DNA of 64,000 nt, from contig NZ_WEGJ01000001.1 of assembly GCF_009604385.1 (NCBI RefSeq), forward strand, positions 310,001-374,000. Reading direction: 5' to 3'. Of the stretch, positions 25,226 to 34,519 are shown in pieces (the stretch's first letter is position 1; every line of letters starts with the position of its first letter). The notes beneath the pieces are model-generated. The model worked only from the letters and a program-made list of their open reading frames with translations, did not search any database and had not been told where the DNA came from. Origin of the DNA: Streptomyces smaragdinus. GTDB taxonomy: Bacteria > Actinomycetota > Actinomycetes > Streptomycetales > Streptomycetaceae. The position numbers and the translations under genes were made by a program.

Positions 25226-27922
25226 GTGCACGGGAGGGACGCGGAGAAGGCACATCTGGCGGGCATGCTCACCGCCGCGGAGGCGGGCCGCCGGCAGGCC
25301 GTGGTCGTCCGCGGCGACCCCGGTATCGGCAAGTCCGCGCTGCTGGAGTACGTGGCCGGGCTGCACGGCGGACGCCCCGTGCTGCGGGTCACCGGCACCG
25401 AGACGGAGAGCGACCTCCCCTTCGCCGCCCTGCACGCCCTGCTGCACCCGGTCCGGCACCGGATCGACACGCTGCCGAGGCCCCAGCGGGACGCCCTGCG
25501 TGCCGCGTTCGGACAGGGGGCTCCGATACGCGGCGGCGACCGTTTCATGACGGGCCTCGCCGTCCTCACCCTCCTCACCGACCTGAGCGAGGACGACCCC
25601 CTCCTCTGCCTCGTGGACGACGCCCAGTGGCTCGACCAGGCATCCGCCGACGCCCTGCTCTTCGCCGTCCGCCGCCTGAACGCCGAACGGATCACCGTCG
25701 TCTTCGGCGTCCGAACCGGCGACCGCCCGTTCCCCGCCACCGGCATCGACGACCTGACACCGGCCGGCCTCACACCCGACGACGCGGCGGCCCTCCTCAC
25801 CGAACACCACCCCGGCCTGGCCCCCGCCGCCCGCGACCGGGTGACAGCCGAGGCCGAGGGCAACCCGCTCGCCCTCATCGAACTCGCCGGCATGCTCGGC
25901 CCCGAGGAACGCGCCGGCCGGCTCCCCGCCCTCACCCTCTACACCGAGGCCGCGACCCCCGCCGGCCGCGTCGAGACGGCATACCGCGACCGCGTCGCCG
26001 CCCTCCCCGAGCCCACCCGTACGATCCTCGCCCTGGCCGCCGCCGACGGCACCGGCACCCTCGACCGGATCCTCCGGGCGGCGGACCGTCTCGCCGTCGG
26101 CACGGCGGACCTGGGGCCGGCGGAACGCGCGGGGCTGATCCGCATCGGACCGGCCGTTTTTACGTTCCGTCATCCCCTGGTGAAGGCTGCCGCCTACCGC
26201 GGGGCGCCCCTGTCGGTCCGCCAGGCGGCGCACCGGGCGCTCGCGGGTGAGTCGGGGGAGGACCGCCGGGCTTATCACCTCGCGGCGGCCACCACGGGGG
26301 TGGACGAACCTCTCGGCGATCTGGTCGAAGGGGCCGCCGACCGTGCGCTGGAGCGCGGTGCCCCTGCCGCCGCCGCCTCGCTGTACGAGCGTGCCGCGCA
26401 GCTCACCGACGACCGTGAACCCCGTGCCCGGCGGCTCGCCGCCGCCGCGGAATCAGCGGCGGCGGCAGGGCAGCCCGACCGGGCGGGGCGGCTTGCGGCG
26501 CGCGGTACCCGGCTCACCACTCGTCCGGGGACGGTTGCCCGGTTGGCTGCTGTTTCGGCGGCGTTGGAGTTTGAGCGGGGGAACGCCGGGGTAGCCGGGC
26601 GGATTGCTCTTGAGGCTGCTGAGATGGCGCCGGAGCAGGCGGTGGCCCTGCTCGGGGCGGCGGCGGACTACGCGTGGTTCGCCGGCGATGCGGACGTGTT
26701 GCGGCGGGCGGCCGCGTTGCTGGAGGGGGCTCAGCGGGACAGCGGGAGTGCGATTCCGGCGGTTGTGCGGGGGACGGCGTTGTTGCTGGCGGGTGATCAC
26801 GTGGCGGGGCTGAAGCTTCTGCGGGCGACGCCGGCCGCCGCGGAGGACGCTCTTGCGGCTACGTACTCCGTGTACGGGGGGCTGCGGTCCGGCGGGGATA
26901 CGGAGACGCTTGCGGCGGCCGATGAGCTGGCCCGGTTGTGCCGGGCGCAGGGGCGGATCAGTGATCTGACGCACGCACTGCAACTTCGGGCGCAGGCCCT
27001 GACGTTTCTGGGGCGGCTGCCGGAGGCGGAGACGGACGGGGCTGAGGGGCTGCGTATCGCGGATGCCATCGGGCATGCGTGGCGGGCTCGTAACATCTCG
27101 GGGGTTCTGTCGCTCTCGGCGGCTGTCCGGGGCGATTCCGACCGGTGCCTGGAGCTGGCCCGCAGCGGAATCGACGGGGGCCTGGCGCCGGGGGCGTCCT
27201 GGGGTGGGTATGCGGTGGGGCTGCTCGCGCTGGGGCTGGGGGATTACCGCAGGGCGGCGGATCGGCTGCTGGAGCTGCTCGCGGGGCCGGTGGGGCATAC
27301 GTTCATCGTGCGGTTCGCGATGCCGTCGCTGGTCGAGGCGTTGGTACGGCTCGGGGAGCCGGAGCGGGCCCGGGAACCGTTCACGCGCTTCGAGAGCTGG
27401 GCGCAGTGGAGCGGACGGCCCTGGGCGCTGGCGGTCGCTGTGCGGTGCCGGGCGTTGCTGGGGCCTTCGGAGGCGCTTTACCGGGAGGCGCTCGGGCTCC
27501 ATTCGGGGGCGACTCGGCCGTTCGAGCATGCTCGTACGTTGCTTCTGTACGGGGAGTGGCTTCGGCGGGCGCGGCGGCGGAGCGATGCGGCCGTGCAGTT
27601 GCGGGAGGCCGCGAGGATGTTCCGGGATCTGGGGGCGGTGCCGTGGCGGGACCGGGCGGTGGGGGAGCTTACGGCGATCGGGGCCGCGCCTCGGGGTGCG
27701 GGGGCGGATCGGGTGGTGGATGAACTCGCCGTGCTTACCGCTCAGGAGCGGCAGGTTGTGCTGCTGGCGGCGGCCGGGGCCAGTAATCGGGATATTGCGG
27801 CTCAGCTGTTTCTGAGTCATCGGACGGTTGGGTATCACTTGTACAACGCGTTTCCGAAGTTGGGTATCAGTTCGCGTACGGAATTGTCTCGCTTTTTGTG
27901 CCGGCGGGCTTCGGGGGGATGA
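25226..27922 (+). CDS. Large LuxR-family (LAL-type) transcriptional regulator
   Basis: An 898-residue protein with an N-terminal AAA-type ATPase (Walker A GDPGIGKSA at 30-38; LCLVDDAQWLDQASADALL as Walker B). A long helical/TPR region follows, then a C-terminal LuxR helix-turn-helix (LTAQERQVVLLAAAGASNRD, then LFLSHRTVGYHL). LAL proteins activate antibiotic or sugar regulons when bound to an inducer. The start is GTG 25226. It is divergent from trmO across about 100 bp. Its 3' third uses visibly different synonymous codons (more G and T), perhaps reflecting domain recombination. Confidence 0.9.
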   Translation: MHGRDAEKAHLAGMLTAAEAGRRQAVVVRGDPGIGKSALLEYVAGLHGGRPVLRVTGTETESDLPFAALHALLHPVRHRIDTLPRPQRDALRAAFGQGAPIRGGDRFMTGLAVLTLLTDLSEDDPLLCLVDDAQWLDQASADALLFAVRRLNAERITVVFGVRTGDRPFPATGIDDLTPAGLTPDDAAALLTEHHPGLAPAARDRVTAEAEGNPLALIELAGMLGPEERAGRLPALTLYTEAATPAGRVETAYRDRVAALPEPTRTILALAAADGTGTLDRILRAADRLAVGTADLGPAERAGLIRIGPAVFTFRHPLVKAAAYRGAPLSVRQAAHRALAGESGEDRRAYHLAAATTGVDEPLGDLVEGAADRALERGAPAAAASLYERAAQLTDDREPRARRLAAAAESAAAAGQPDRAGRLAARGTRLTTRPGTVARLAAVSAALEFERGNAGVAGRIALEAAEMAPEQAVALLGAAADYAWFAGDADVLRRAAALLEGAQRDSGSAIPAVVRGTALLLAGDHVAGLKLLRATPAAAEDALAATYSVYGGLRSGGDTETLAAADELARLCRAQGRISDLTHALQLRAQALTFLGRLPEAETDGAEGLRIADAIGHAWRARNISGVLSLSAAVRGDSDRCLELARSGIDGGLAPGASWGGYAVGLLALGLGDYRRAADRLLELLAGPVGHTFIVRFAMPSLVEALVRLGEPERAREPFTRFESWAQWSGRPWALAVAVRCRALLGPSEALYREALGLHSGATRPFEHARTLLLYGEWLRRARRRSDAAVQLREAARMFRDLGAVPWRDRAVGELTAIGAAPRGAGADRVVDELAVLTAQERQVVLLAAAGASNRDIAAQLFLSHRTVGYHLYNAFPKLGISSRTELSRFLCRRASGG

Positions 27923-27929
27923 TGTTCGT

Positions 27930-28118
27930 ATGGCGTTGACTACGGCTTTCGCCTCGTTGTCGGGGGTCGAGCACCCCATCGTCCTTGCCCCAATGGGGGG
28001 TTCCGGCGGGGGTGCTCTGGCCAGGGCTGTTTCCGGGGCCGGGGGGCTCGGGATGGTTGGGGCGGCGTTCGGGGATCCGGGGTTTATCGACCGTGAGCTG
28101 CCGATGGCGGCTGGGGGG
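27930..28118 (+). pseudogene. 5' fragment of a nitronate monooxygenase-like gene
   Basis: The frame reads LSGVEHPIVLAPMGGSGGGA, then AVSGAGGLGMVG, the FMN-binding N-terminus of nitronate monooxygenase / 2-nitropropane dioxygenase proteins. Similarity ends after about 60 residues, and the frame continues as unrelated sequence to 28217. The family is normally about 330 residues. It starts seven bp after the LuxR gene and has lost its 3' part next to the HxlR gene. Confidence 0.7.
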
Positions 28119-28209
28119 CCGCCCTGGGCTCTCGTCGCAGTCGGTCAGCTGAAGGTGCGCCTCCGGTCCCCCATCCCGGACGACACCGTTCCCGCAAGGC
28201 TCGACCGTC

Positions 28210-28617
28210 TCAGCTAGCCGAGGATCCGGGTGGCGGTTGCTTTGCGTCCCAGCGAGCCCGGCTGGCCGAGATGGCACCTCGGTGCTCCTCGGCCCAGTCG
28301 GCGAGGGAGCGAAGCGGAATGGTCAGGGACCGGCCGGTGGCGGTGAGTGCGTACTCGACTCGGGGAGGGCGGAGGTCGAGGACCGTGCGGGTGATCAGTC
28401 CGTCGCGCTCGAGTCGCTGAAGGGTGAGCGTCAGCATGCGCTGGGAGATGCCCTCGATCGCTCGTTGCAGGGCCCGGAACCGGTAGGGCTCCCGCGCCAG
28501 CGCGGCGACTACCAGGATCGACCATTTGTCCCCGACTCTCTCGAGGATGTCCTTGAGGGAGCAGTTCTCGGCGTCGAACCGCGCTGACGCGGTCACATCC
28601 GTGTGCCTATCGGCCAT
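28210..28617 (-). CDS. HxlR-family transcriptional regulator
   Basis: A 135-residue winged-helix protein. The family hallmark is the N-terminal Cys in AENCSLKDILERVGDKWSIL, followed by FRALQRAIEGISQRMLTLTL (recognition helix) and GLITRTV. HxlR proteins sense aldehydes or redox stress and often control a divergent oxidoreductase gene, as here. An inverted repeat lies in the 79-bp gap. ATG 28617 gives the normal N-terminus. Confidence 0.92.
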   Translation of the reverse strand: MADRHTDVTASARFDAENCSLKDILERVGDKWSILVVAALAREPYRFRALQRAIEGISQRMLTLTLQRLERDGLITRTVLDLRPPRVEYALTATGRSLTIPLRSLADWAEEHRGAISASRARWDAKQPPPGSSAS

Positions 28618-28644
28618 CGAAGTGCCTTCTGGTCTCGAGGAAGC

Positions 28645-28683
28645 GTGGTTACTACTTTCGCCTTGGTAATCAACAGTAACCAC
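28645..28683. promoter_or_regulatory. Inverted repeat, likely HxlR operator
   Basis: GTGGTTACT (28645-28653) and AGTAACCAC (28675-28683) are perfect complements 21 bp apart, with a GGTAATCA element between them. They lie in the gap between the divergent HxlR and oxidoreductase genes, so both promoters could be controlled from here. Confidence 0.65.
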
Positions 28684-28696
28684 GAGAGGTGGCGCG

Positions 28697-29296
28697 GTGA
28701 AGGTAGGCATTCTCGGCACGGGTCGAATGGGGCAGGGGCTTGGTGACCTCCTGCGCAGGTCAGGCCACGAAGTCATGCTCGGATCCCGGACTCCTGGTGA
28801 CACCCCGTTTCCGGCCCTGTCGCTGGGAGAGGTCATCGCACGGAGCGAAGTCGTCCTTGTCGCCCTTCCGCACATCGCGATCGAGCCCAACATCGCGTTG
28901 CTGCGCACCCTCGCCCCCGGCACTGTGGTCATCGACCTGGCCAATGAAGTCCGTGTCGAAGACGGACGGCTTCGATCGGCCCTGGACGAACCGCACGGGC
29001 GGTGGCTGGCGAGCCTCCTGCCGCAGGTGCGGGTGGCCCGCGCGTTCACGCACGTCCAGGCCGAGCTGCTGGTAAGCCGTGCGACGCGCCAGCCGGACAC
29101 GTGGGCCGTCGCTGTGGCGGCCGACGACGCCGATGCCCTTGCGATCGCGGGCGAACTGGTGCGCTCGGCCCGGTACGTGCCGGTGTCCGTGGGAGGCCTC
29201 GACCAGTCGTCCGTCCTCGACCCCGGCGGTCCGCTGTTCCCGAACATGTACCTGCCTGGGGACATGCAGGACCTGATCGGCGGCAAAGACGCGTAG
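28697..29296 (+). CDS. NADP-binding oxidoreductase (F420-dependent NADP reductase-like)
   Basis: A 199-residue Rossmann protein. The dinucleotide motif is GILGTGRMGQGLG (residues 4-16) and the phosphate-binding loop is GSRTP. The pattern PHIAIEPNIALLRTLAPGTV, then VIDLANE, is that of the NADPH-dependent F420 reductase / coenzyme-binding family (COG2085). GTG 28697 is the start. The divergent HxlR gene and shared operator suggest induction by an electrophile or redox signal. The physiological substrate is unknown. Confidence 0.85.
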   Translation: MKVGILGTGRMGQGLGDLLRRSGHEVMLGSRTPGDTPFPALSLGEVIARSEVVLVALPHIAIEPNIALLRTLAPGTVVIDLANEVRVEDGRLRSALDEPHGRWLASLLPQVRVARAFTHVQAELLVSRATRQPDTWAVAVAADDADALAIAGELVRSARYVPVSVGGLDQSSVLDPGGPLFPNMYLPGDMQDLIGGKDA

Positions 29297-29557
29297 GCCC
29301 GTATCGCACGGGCAGAGGCACCGTCGCTGCAGACCGGGTGGGCCTGAACAGCGGCGCCCTCGGCCGCAGTCTCCACACCGGCGGCTTCTCACCGGGTAGC
29401 CCGGACCGGCCGTGCGGCACGCCCCGTGCGGTGAGATCCGCGCGTTTGTCCGCCAAGGGGCGTACAACCGAATGGAGGAGCCTTGGAGTGAAGCTCCTGC
29501 GTCAGCTCACCGACCCCCATCGGCGCCTCGGTGCCCGCGTCCGGCGTCGGTGCCAGG

Positions 29558-32053
29558 TCACGCCGGTGGTCCCGGCTCACCGAGAGCGGCCAGATCGCGG
29601 GAGACGTCGTCGGCCTCGGCGGCGCCGATCCGCTGGAAGATCTCCAGGGCCTGCCGCAGGAGGGTTGCGGCCTGCGGGGCGTTGCCGGCGGCCAGGGCGC
29701 AGCGGCCCAGGCCGGCCAGAGCCTCCGCCTCGACATACGCGCCGGCGAGAACGCGGGCCAGCCCCAGGGCCTGCCGGTAACACCCCTCAGCCTGCGCGAG
29801 GTCACTGGTGGCCCGGTACAGGTGCCCGGTCTCGTTGAGCGTGTTGGCCAGGCCGTATCGGTTGTCGAGGTCACGGTGGACGTCCAGCGCCTGTTCCAGG
29901 GCCTTGGCCGCGGCCGGGTACTCACCCGTCACCCGCCGCACGACCCCCAGGAAGAGGAGGGCGTTGGCCTGGCCGAGCCGGTCACCGAGCTCGCGGTAAA
30001 TGCCCAGGGCCTGCTCCATGGCCTGGTCCGCGGCCGGATAGTCGCCCGTCAGCCGCCGCACGTCCCCCAGGGGAATGAGGGCGTTGGCCTGGCCGAGCCG
30101 GTCGCCGTGGTCTCGGTAGATGCCCAGGGCCTGTTCCAGGTGCTGGGCCGCGGCCGGGTACTCACCTGTCAGCCGCCGCACGTTCCCCAGGTCGTGGAGG
30201 GTGTTGGCCTGGCCGAGCCGGTCGCCGTGGTCTCGGTAGATGCCCAGGGCCTGTTCCAGGTTCTGGGCTGCGGCCGGGTACCAACCCGTCATCCGCCGCA
30301 CGTCCCCGAGCTCGTGGAGGGTGTTGGCCTCGCCGAGCCGGTCGCCGAGGTCGCGGTATATGGCCAGGGCCTGCTCCTGGGCCCGGGCCGCGGCCTCGCA
30401 CTGATCCGTCAGTCGCCACACGGTCCCCAGGTCGTGAAGCATATTGGCCTCGCCGAGCCGGTCGCCGAGCCGGTGTGCGGCTTCGACCGCGGCTTGGTGG
30501 CGGATGAGAGCCTCGGCCCAGGGGCCATCGCGCCGCAGCAGCTCGGCCAGGCCGGCGGTCAGGGCGACGACCCGGGCATGCCGGCCGGTCCCGGCGGCGT
30601 GGTCCAGGCAGGCGAGAAGGCCGGCCCGTTCGGCACGGGCCCAGGCCAGTGCCTGCTCACGGCCGGACAGAGCAGGAACCCCGGCGGGAATCGCACCCGG
30701 CGCGACGGCCGAGCCGGGACGGGGCTCGCGGGCGATGAGGGCCTCGGCTCGGGCGGCGGTGTGCTGGTAGTAATCCAGCAGCCCGTCGACGGCCCGCTCC
30801 CGGTCTTCGGCCGAATCGTCGCGTACGGCCAGGGCGCGGGCGTGCTCACGGATCAGGTCGTGCATCCGGTACCGCCCCGGGGCGATCTCGGTCAGCAGGT
30901 TCTGGTCGTACAACGCCTCCAGGCCCCGGCGCGCCTCGGCCGGCGTGGTGGCGTCCAGGGCAGCGGCCGTGTAGGCGTCGGCCTCGGGGCCCGGGTGCAG
31001 GCCCAGCCGCCGGAACAGCCGCTGCTGGCCTTCATCAACGTCCTCGTACGACAGGTTGAATGCCGCCGCGACCGACAGGTTCTCGGTCGCCATCAGCTCC
31101 AGCCGGTCCACCGCCGCCGCCAGGTCCGCGGCCCGCCCGGCCGCAGTCCAGGCCGGATGGTGGCGCAGCTGCCGGGCCACCATCCCGATCGCCAGCGGCA
31201 GATACCCGCACAGCCGGATGATCTCCGCCACCCCTAGATCATCCGCCCGCAGATCCCGGCGGCCCGCCAGAGCGATCAGCAGCCCGGCAGCCTCCCCGGC
31301 CGGCAACGTGTCCAGGCTGACAGCGGTCGCCTCGTCCAGCGCCGACAGATGCCGCCGACTGGTCACCAGCACCAGGCTGGCCCCGGTGCCGGGCAGCAGC
31401 GGGAGCACCTGCTCGCTACTCACCGCGTCATCCAGGATCAGCAGCATCCGCTGCCCGGCCAGCCGATCCCGCCACAGCGCCATCCGATCCTGAAGCCCCG
31501 GCGGCACCTGCCCGGCAGCAACCCCCACCGTCAGCAGTAGACTGGCCAGCGCGTCCTCCGGATCCACCGACTCCTGGCCCGGGGTGTGCCCGTGCAGCGG
31601 CAGGAAGATCTGACCGTCCGGGAACTGATCCGCCAGACGGTGCGCCACATGCACCGCGAACGCCGTCTTCCCCACCCCCGCCATCCCGTCGATGGCATGG
31701 ATGCCGATCACCCCACCGGCCCCCGCCGCAGCCTCCACCAGCTTCTCGAACTCCGTCTGCCGCCCGGTGAACGACACGATGTCCCGCGGCAACGTCCGCG
31801 TCGCCACCGCCACCCCACGCCCCCGCGCCGTCTCCTCGAACCCGTCCCGTACCGGACCCACCAGCCCCAGCGCGTCCGCCAGCCGCCGCACGGTCTCCTT
31901 CTGCGGCGTGGCCACCGCCCCCCGCTCCACGTCCCGTACGGCGCGCACGCTCAGCCCCGCCGCATCAGCCAGCTCCTCCTGCGTCAGCCCGGCCTCCCGC
32001 CGCAGCCCCCGCAGCAGCTCCCCCACCCGCGCCGGCGCCTCAGCCGTACTCAC
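29558..32053 (-). CDS. XRE-NB-ARC-TPR STAND regulator with repeated TPR array
   Basis: An 831-residue STAND ATPase. An XRE helix-turn-helix spans about residues 11-65 (LTQEELADAAGLSVRAVRDV), and the NB-ARC domain has Walker A GMAGVGKT (123-130) and a LLILDDA Walker B. A winged-helix-like linker follows, then a C-terminal array of 40-residue TPRs. Five TPR units are almost identical (GDRLGQAN..L..LGDVRRLTG), implying recent expansion. ATG 32053 is a natural start. It is a likely transcriptional switch gated by nucleotide and ligand. It resembles the 9.4 kb STAND gene in plan but not in repeat sequence. Confidence 0.9.
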   Translation of the reverse strand: MSTAEAPARVGELLRGLRREAGLTQEELADAAGLSVRAVRDVERGAVATPQKETVRRLADALGLVGPVRDGFEETARGRGVAVATRTLPRDIVSFTGRQTEFEKLVEAAAGAGGVIGIHAIDGMAGVGKTAFAVHVAHRLADQFPDGQIFLPLHGHTPGQESVDPEDALASLLLTVGVAAGQVPPGLQDRMALWRDRLAGQRMLLILDDAVSSEQVLPLLPGTGASLVLVTSRRHLSALDEATAVSLDTLPAGEAAGLLIALAGRRDLRADDLGVAEIIRLCGYLPLAIGMVARQLRHHPAWTAAGRAADLAAAVDRLELMATENLSVAAAFNLSYEDVDEGQQRLFRRLGLHPGPEADAYTAAALDATTPAEARRGLEALYDQNLLTEIAPGRYRMHDLIREHARALAVRDDSAEDRERAVDGLLDYYQHTAARAEALIAREPRPGSAVAPGAIPAGVPALSGREQALAWARAERAGLLACLDHAAGTGRHARVVALTAGLAELLRRDGPWAEALIRHQAAVEAAHRLGDRLGEANMLHDLGTVWRLTDQCEAAARAQEQALAIYRDLGDRLGEANTLHELGDVRRMTGWYPAAAQNLEQALGIYRDHGDRLGQANTLHDLGNVRRLTGEYPAAAQHLEQALGIYRDHGDRLGQANALIPLGDVRRLTGDYPAADQAMEQALGIYRELGDRLGQANALLFLGVVRRVTGEYPAAAKALEQALDVHRDLDNRYGLANTLNETGHLYRATSDLAQAEGCYRQALGLARVLAGAYVEAEALAGLGRCALAAGNAPQAATLLRQALEIFQRIGAAEADDVSRDLAALGEPGPPA
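29860..30480 (-). repeat. 120-bp tandem repeats encoding TPR units
   Basis: Five consecutive units of 120 bp with high identity (shared words such as GGCCTGGCCGAGCCGGTCGC) lie inside the STAND gene. They encode 40-residue TPRs. Uniformity at the DNA level points to recent duplication or gene conversion. Confidence 0.85.
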
Positions 32054-32289
32054 AAACCCACCTCATCCGTTCGGCATCTCCGGACCGTATGCGCTCAGGA
32101 GACAAAATTCGTGCGCCGCGGAGACAATACAAGCGCCCGGTTTGTGACAACCGCCGGGCGGCTCCCGCTCACACCCCGATCAGCACACGCTTCCGCCGGA
32201 TCCGAGTCGCCGCACCCGCCTGCTGCTCCTTGCAGGGATGCTCCTGGTCACACGGCTTCACCGGGATCTCGACCGCCGTAGTGGTATCC

Positions 32290-32780
32290 GGCAAGACGAC
32301 GTTCCCCACCACCGAGGTCGGCATCCCCCTCGGGAGGGACAAGAATACCGGCGTAGAAGTCTTCTCCCCCATCGAGAACTCCAACGGCATCATCTCCCCA
32401 CCCGGCGGCGGCAAGACCGCCCTCATGTGCGGCATGATCCTCGACGCCCACGGCCCGGTCCTCGACGCGAGCAGCAAGCTCGACCTGTACGAACGGACCG
32501 CCCACCTGCGCGCGGAAGCCGGCCGCGTCCTGGTCTTCAACCCCCAGGGCCTGGGCGGCGACGTCCCCAGCACCCTGGCCTGGGACCCGGTGATCGGCTG
32601 CCGAGACCCGGAGGTCGCGCTGCGCCGCACCCGCTTCCTCCTGTGGGGCTCCCCCGCGACCAAGGGCCTGAAGGAGGACGACTTCTGGCAGTCGGCCTCC
32701 TGCAAGGTCCTCAAGTCCTTCCTCTGGGCCGCGGACATGGAAGGCCTCTCCCTCCTCGACGTAGCCGCCTGGTCGAAGAT
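32290..32780 (+). pseudogene. Type IV coupling protein (TraG/VirD4-like) fragment
   Basis: About 160 codons read like the nucleotide-binding core of a conjugative coupling protein: Walker A in ISPPGGGKTALM, DASSKLDLYERT, VFNPQGLGG, TLAWDPVIGCRDPE and DDFWQSASCKVLKSFLWAAD. Upstream membrane segments and the downstream Walker B half are missing, and no proper start is present. These proteins are normally 450-600 residues or longer and link the relaxosome to the transfer channel. This is a relic of an integrated conjugative element or plasmid. Confidence 0.75.
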
Positions 32781-32904
32781 GCCAACCAAAAGCCCCGCCA
32801 CACGGACGTCATAGCGCACGCCGGCGTACCGGAGCTTCTCCTGCTGAAGCCCCTCGACCGCGAAGCTGGCGGCGCCGACGACCATGCAGGACGCAGGGTT
32901 AAGG

Positions 32905-33075
32905 AGAAGTCGGTCAAGGGCGGTTTGGCCGTCGTCGCCACCGCGCGCTCGTCGTCGGTGAGCGGGATTTTGGCCAGTATCCGCCTCCAGCAGTTGCCCC
33001 TTCGTAGAAGTCGCACCGCGCGCAGGCCATCCGACGATGAAGCGACCAGACGCTGTGCTCCGGGTAGGTGTGTGA
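32905..33075 (-). pseudogene. Relic of a site-specific integrase C-terminus, multiply frameshifted
   Basis: Pieces of one protein appear in three frames: YPEHSVWSLHRRMACARCDFY, STKGQLLEA, then LAKIPLTDDERA and DGQTALDRLL. Together they match the zinc-like CARCDFY tail, with the LLEAK and LPLTDDERAAVDDG region, found at the C-terminus of some actinobacterial transposon integrases. Three or more frameshifts in about 170 bp mark advanced decay. It lies next to the coupling-protein fragment, consistent with one lost element. The rest of 32781-33299 holds no gene. Confidence 0.55.
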
Positions 33076-33299
33076 CGCATCGGAATCGGGGACCTCGGGG
33101 TCGCCGGAGATGGGGTCTGGCGCGGCCTCCGCAGGCCCCCGACTGCCCTCCGACAGCAGCGCGCGATCCTGGGGCCGACCTCATCCGAACAGGCGCCCAC
33201 CCGCCCGTCCACGCCCTCGACCGATAAGGCCTGACCTGGCATTTTCTATGGATCCGCCTAGGCTGGAGACTCCGCTGGAGACTCCGTTGGGGGGACTTG

Positions 33300-34466
33300 A
33301 TGAGTGACGCCGACAACCCGTACGACGCCAGCCAGATCCAGGTACTGGAGGGGTGGGAAGCCGTTCGGAAGCGGCCCGGGATGTACGTTGGCTCGACCAG
33401 CCAGCGCGGCCTGCACCAGATGGTGTTCGATGTCGTCGGCCGGGCGGTGAATGAAGTCCTGGCCGGCCGTGCCAGCGCCGTCGACGTCACCCTCACGCCC
33501 GACGGCGGCGTACGTGTCGCCGACGACGGGCCGGGTGTCCCCGTTGAGGCCGCAGGGGACACAGGCGGTCCCGGCCTCGAAGCCCTACTGACCCAAATGC
33601 ACCCCGGGGCGGAGCCAGGCGGCCGCCACGCTGTGGCCACGAGCCTCTTCGGCGTCGGGCCCCGCGTGACCAACGCCCTGTCGAGCCGTCTGACAGCCGA
33701 GGTACGACGCAAGGGGGTCCGCTGGGTCCAGGAGTACGCGCGCGGCGTCGCGCTCACCCCACCCATCAGTGCAGGACCGACGACCAGCAGCGGGACCGCC
33801 ATCGCCTTCTGGCCCGATACCGACATCTTCGAGACGGCGGACTGCTCGTTCGCGGTGCTGGCAGAGCGCTTCAGGGAACTGGCCTTCCTCAACCGGGGCC
33901 TGAACATCTCACTGACCGACGAACGCCCCCCGGGCGAGTCCCGATCGGTGCGGTGCCGGTTCCCGGGCGGGACTCGGGACTTCGTCGCCTTCCTCGACGG
34001 GCAGGGAGAAACGTCCGTCCACCCGGACGTCATCGACTTCGAGCTGGAAGACCCGCGGATCGCCGGGACGGTCGAGGTGGCCCTGCGGTGGCGTGGCTCC
34101 CACGAGGAGCGGATCCAGAGCTACGCCAACAGCGAGCCCACACCCTACGGCGGCACGCACATGACAGGGTTCCGCGACGGGGTGGCGGCCGCGGTCAACG
34201 CGCACATGCGGGAGCGGCGGCTCCTGGCGGAGGCAGCCCCCGATCTCAGCGTCGACCAGATCGGCGACGGTCTGACGGCTGTCGTGTCGGTGAAGCTGGA
34301 CCGGCCCGAGTTCTCGGGCTCCACGCACGGCATGCTGGGTGGCGCCGCAGTTCGCACCAGCGTCGCCAAGGCCGTACGGGAATGCCTCGGCACATGGCTG
34401 GAGAGGCACCCAGAGCAAGCCGCGGCCATCGTCGGCCGGATCATCCAGGGCGCCCACCAGGACTAG
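33300..34466 (+). CDS. GyrB-like GHKL/transducer protein without TOPRIM domain
   Basis: A 388-residue protein aligned with the N-terminal half of DNA gyrase B. EGWEAVRKRPGMYVGSTSQR is the gyrase N-terminus, ALSSRLTAEVRRKG follows, and the transducer part has YGGTHMTGFRDGVAAAVN and KLDRPEFSGSTHGMLGG. The TOPRIM/tail half is absent. Key residues differ: the catalytic Glu position is Asp44, the Mg-binding Asn position is Arg48 (VVGRAVNE for VVDNSVDE), and the glycine-rich lid is altered (SLFGVGPRVTNALSS). Asp75 is kept. ATP hydrolysis may be lost. Start ATG 33300 has GGGGGG upstream. Possibly a gyrase modulator or resistance factor. Confidence 0.85.
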   Translation: MSDADNPYDASQIQVLEGWEAVRKRPGMYVGSTSQRGLHQMVFDVVGRAVNEVLAGRASAVDVTLTPDGGVRVADDGPGVPVEAAGDTGGPGLEALLTQMHPGAEPGGRHAVATSLFGVGPRVTNALSSRLTAEVRRKGVRWVQEYARGVALTPPISAGPTTSSGTAIAFWPDTDIFETADCSFAVLAERFRELAFLNRGLNISLTDERPPGESRSVRCRFPGGTRDFVAFLDGQGETSVHPDVIDFELEDPRIAGTVEVALRWRGSHEERIQSYANSEPTPYGGTHMTGFRDGVAAAVNAHMRERRLLAEAAPDLSVDQIGDGLTAVVSVKLDRPEFSGSTHGMLGGAAVRTSVAKAVRECLGTWLERHPEQAAAIVGRIIQGAHQD

Positions 34467-34476
34467 GCAGCCGCAA

Positions 34477-34519
34477 ACCACCCCTGCCGGTTCCCGGAAA
34501 GGGAGCCGGCAGGGGTGGT
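34477..34519 (+). terminator. Hairpin terminator after the GyrB-like gene
   Basis: ACCACCCCTGCCGG pairs perfectly with its complement at 34506-34519, with a smaller CCC/GGG stem inside. It starts ten bp after the stop codon. The rest of the gap to 34770 contains no supported gene. Confidence 0.8.

Noticed and set aside
29531..31237. 568-codon plus-strand open frame over the TPR region
   Set aside because: Antisense to the second STAND gene; repeats in it mirror the TPR units.
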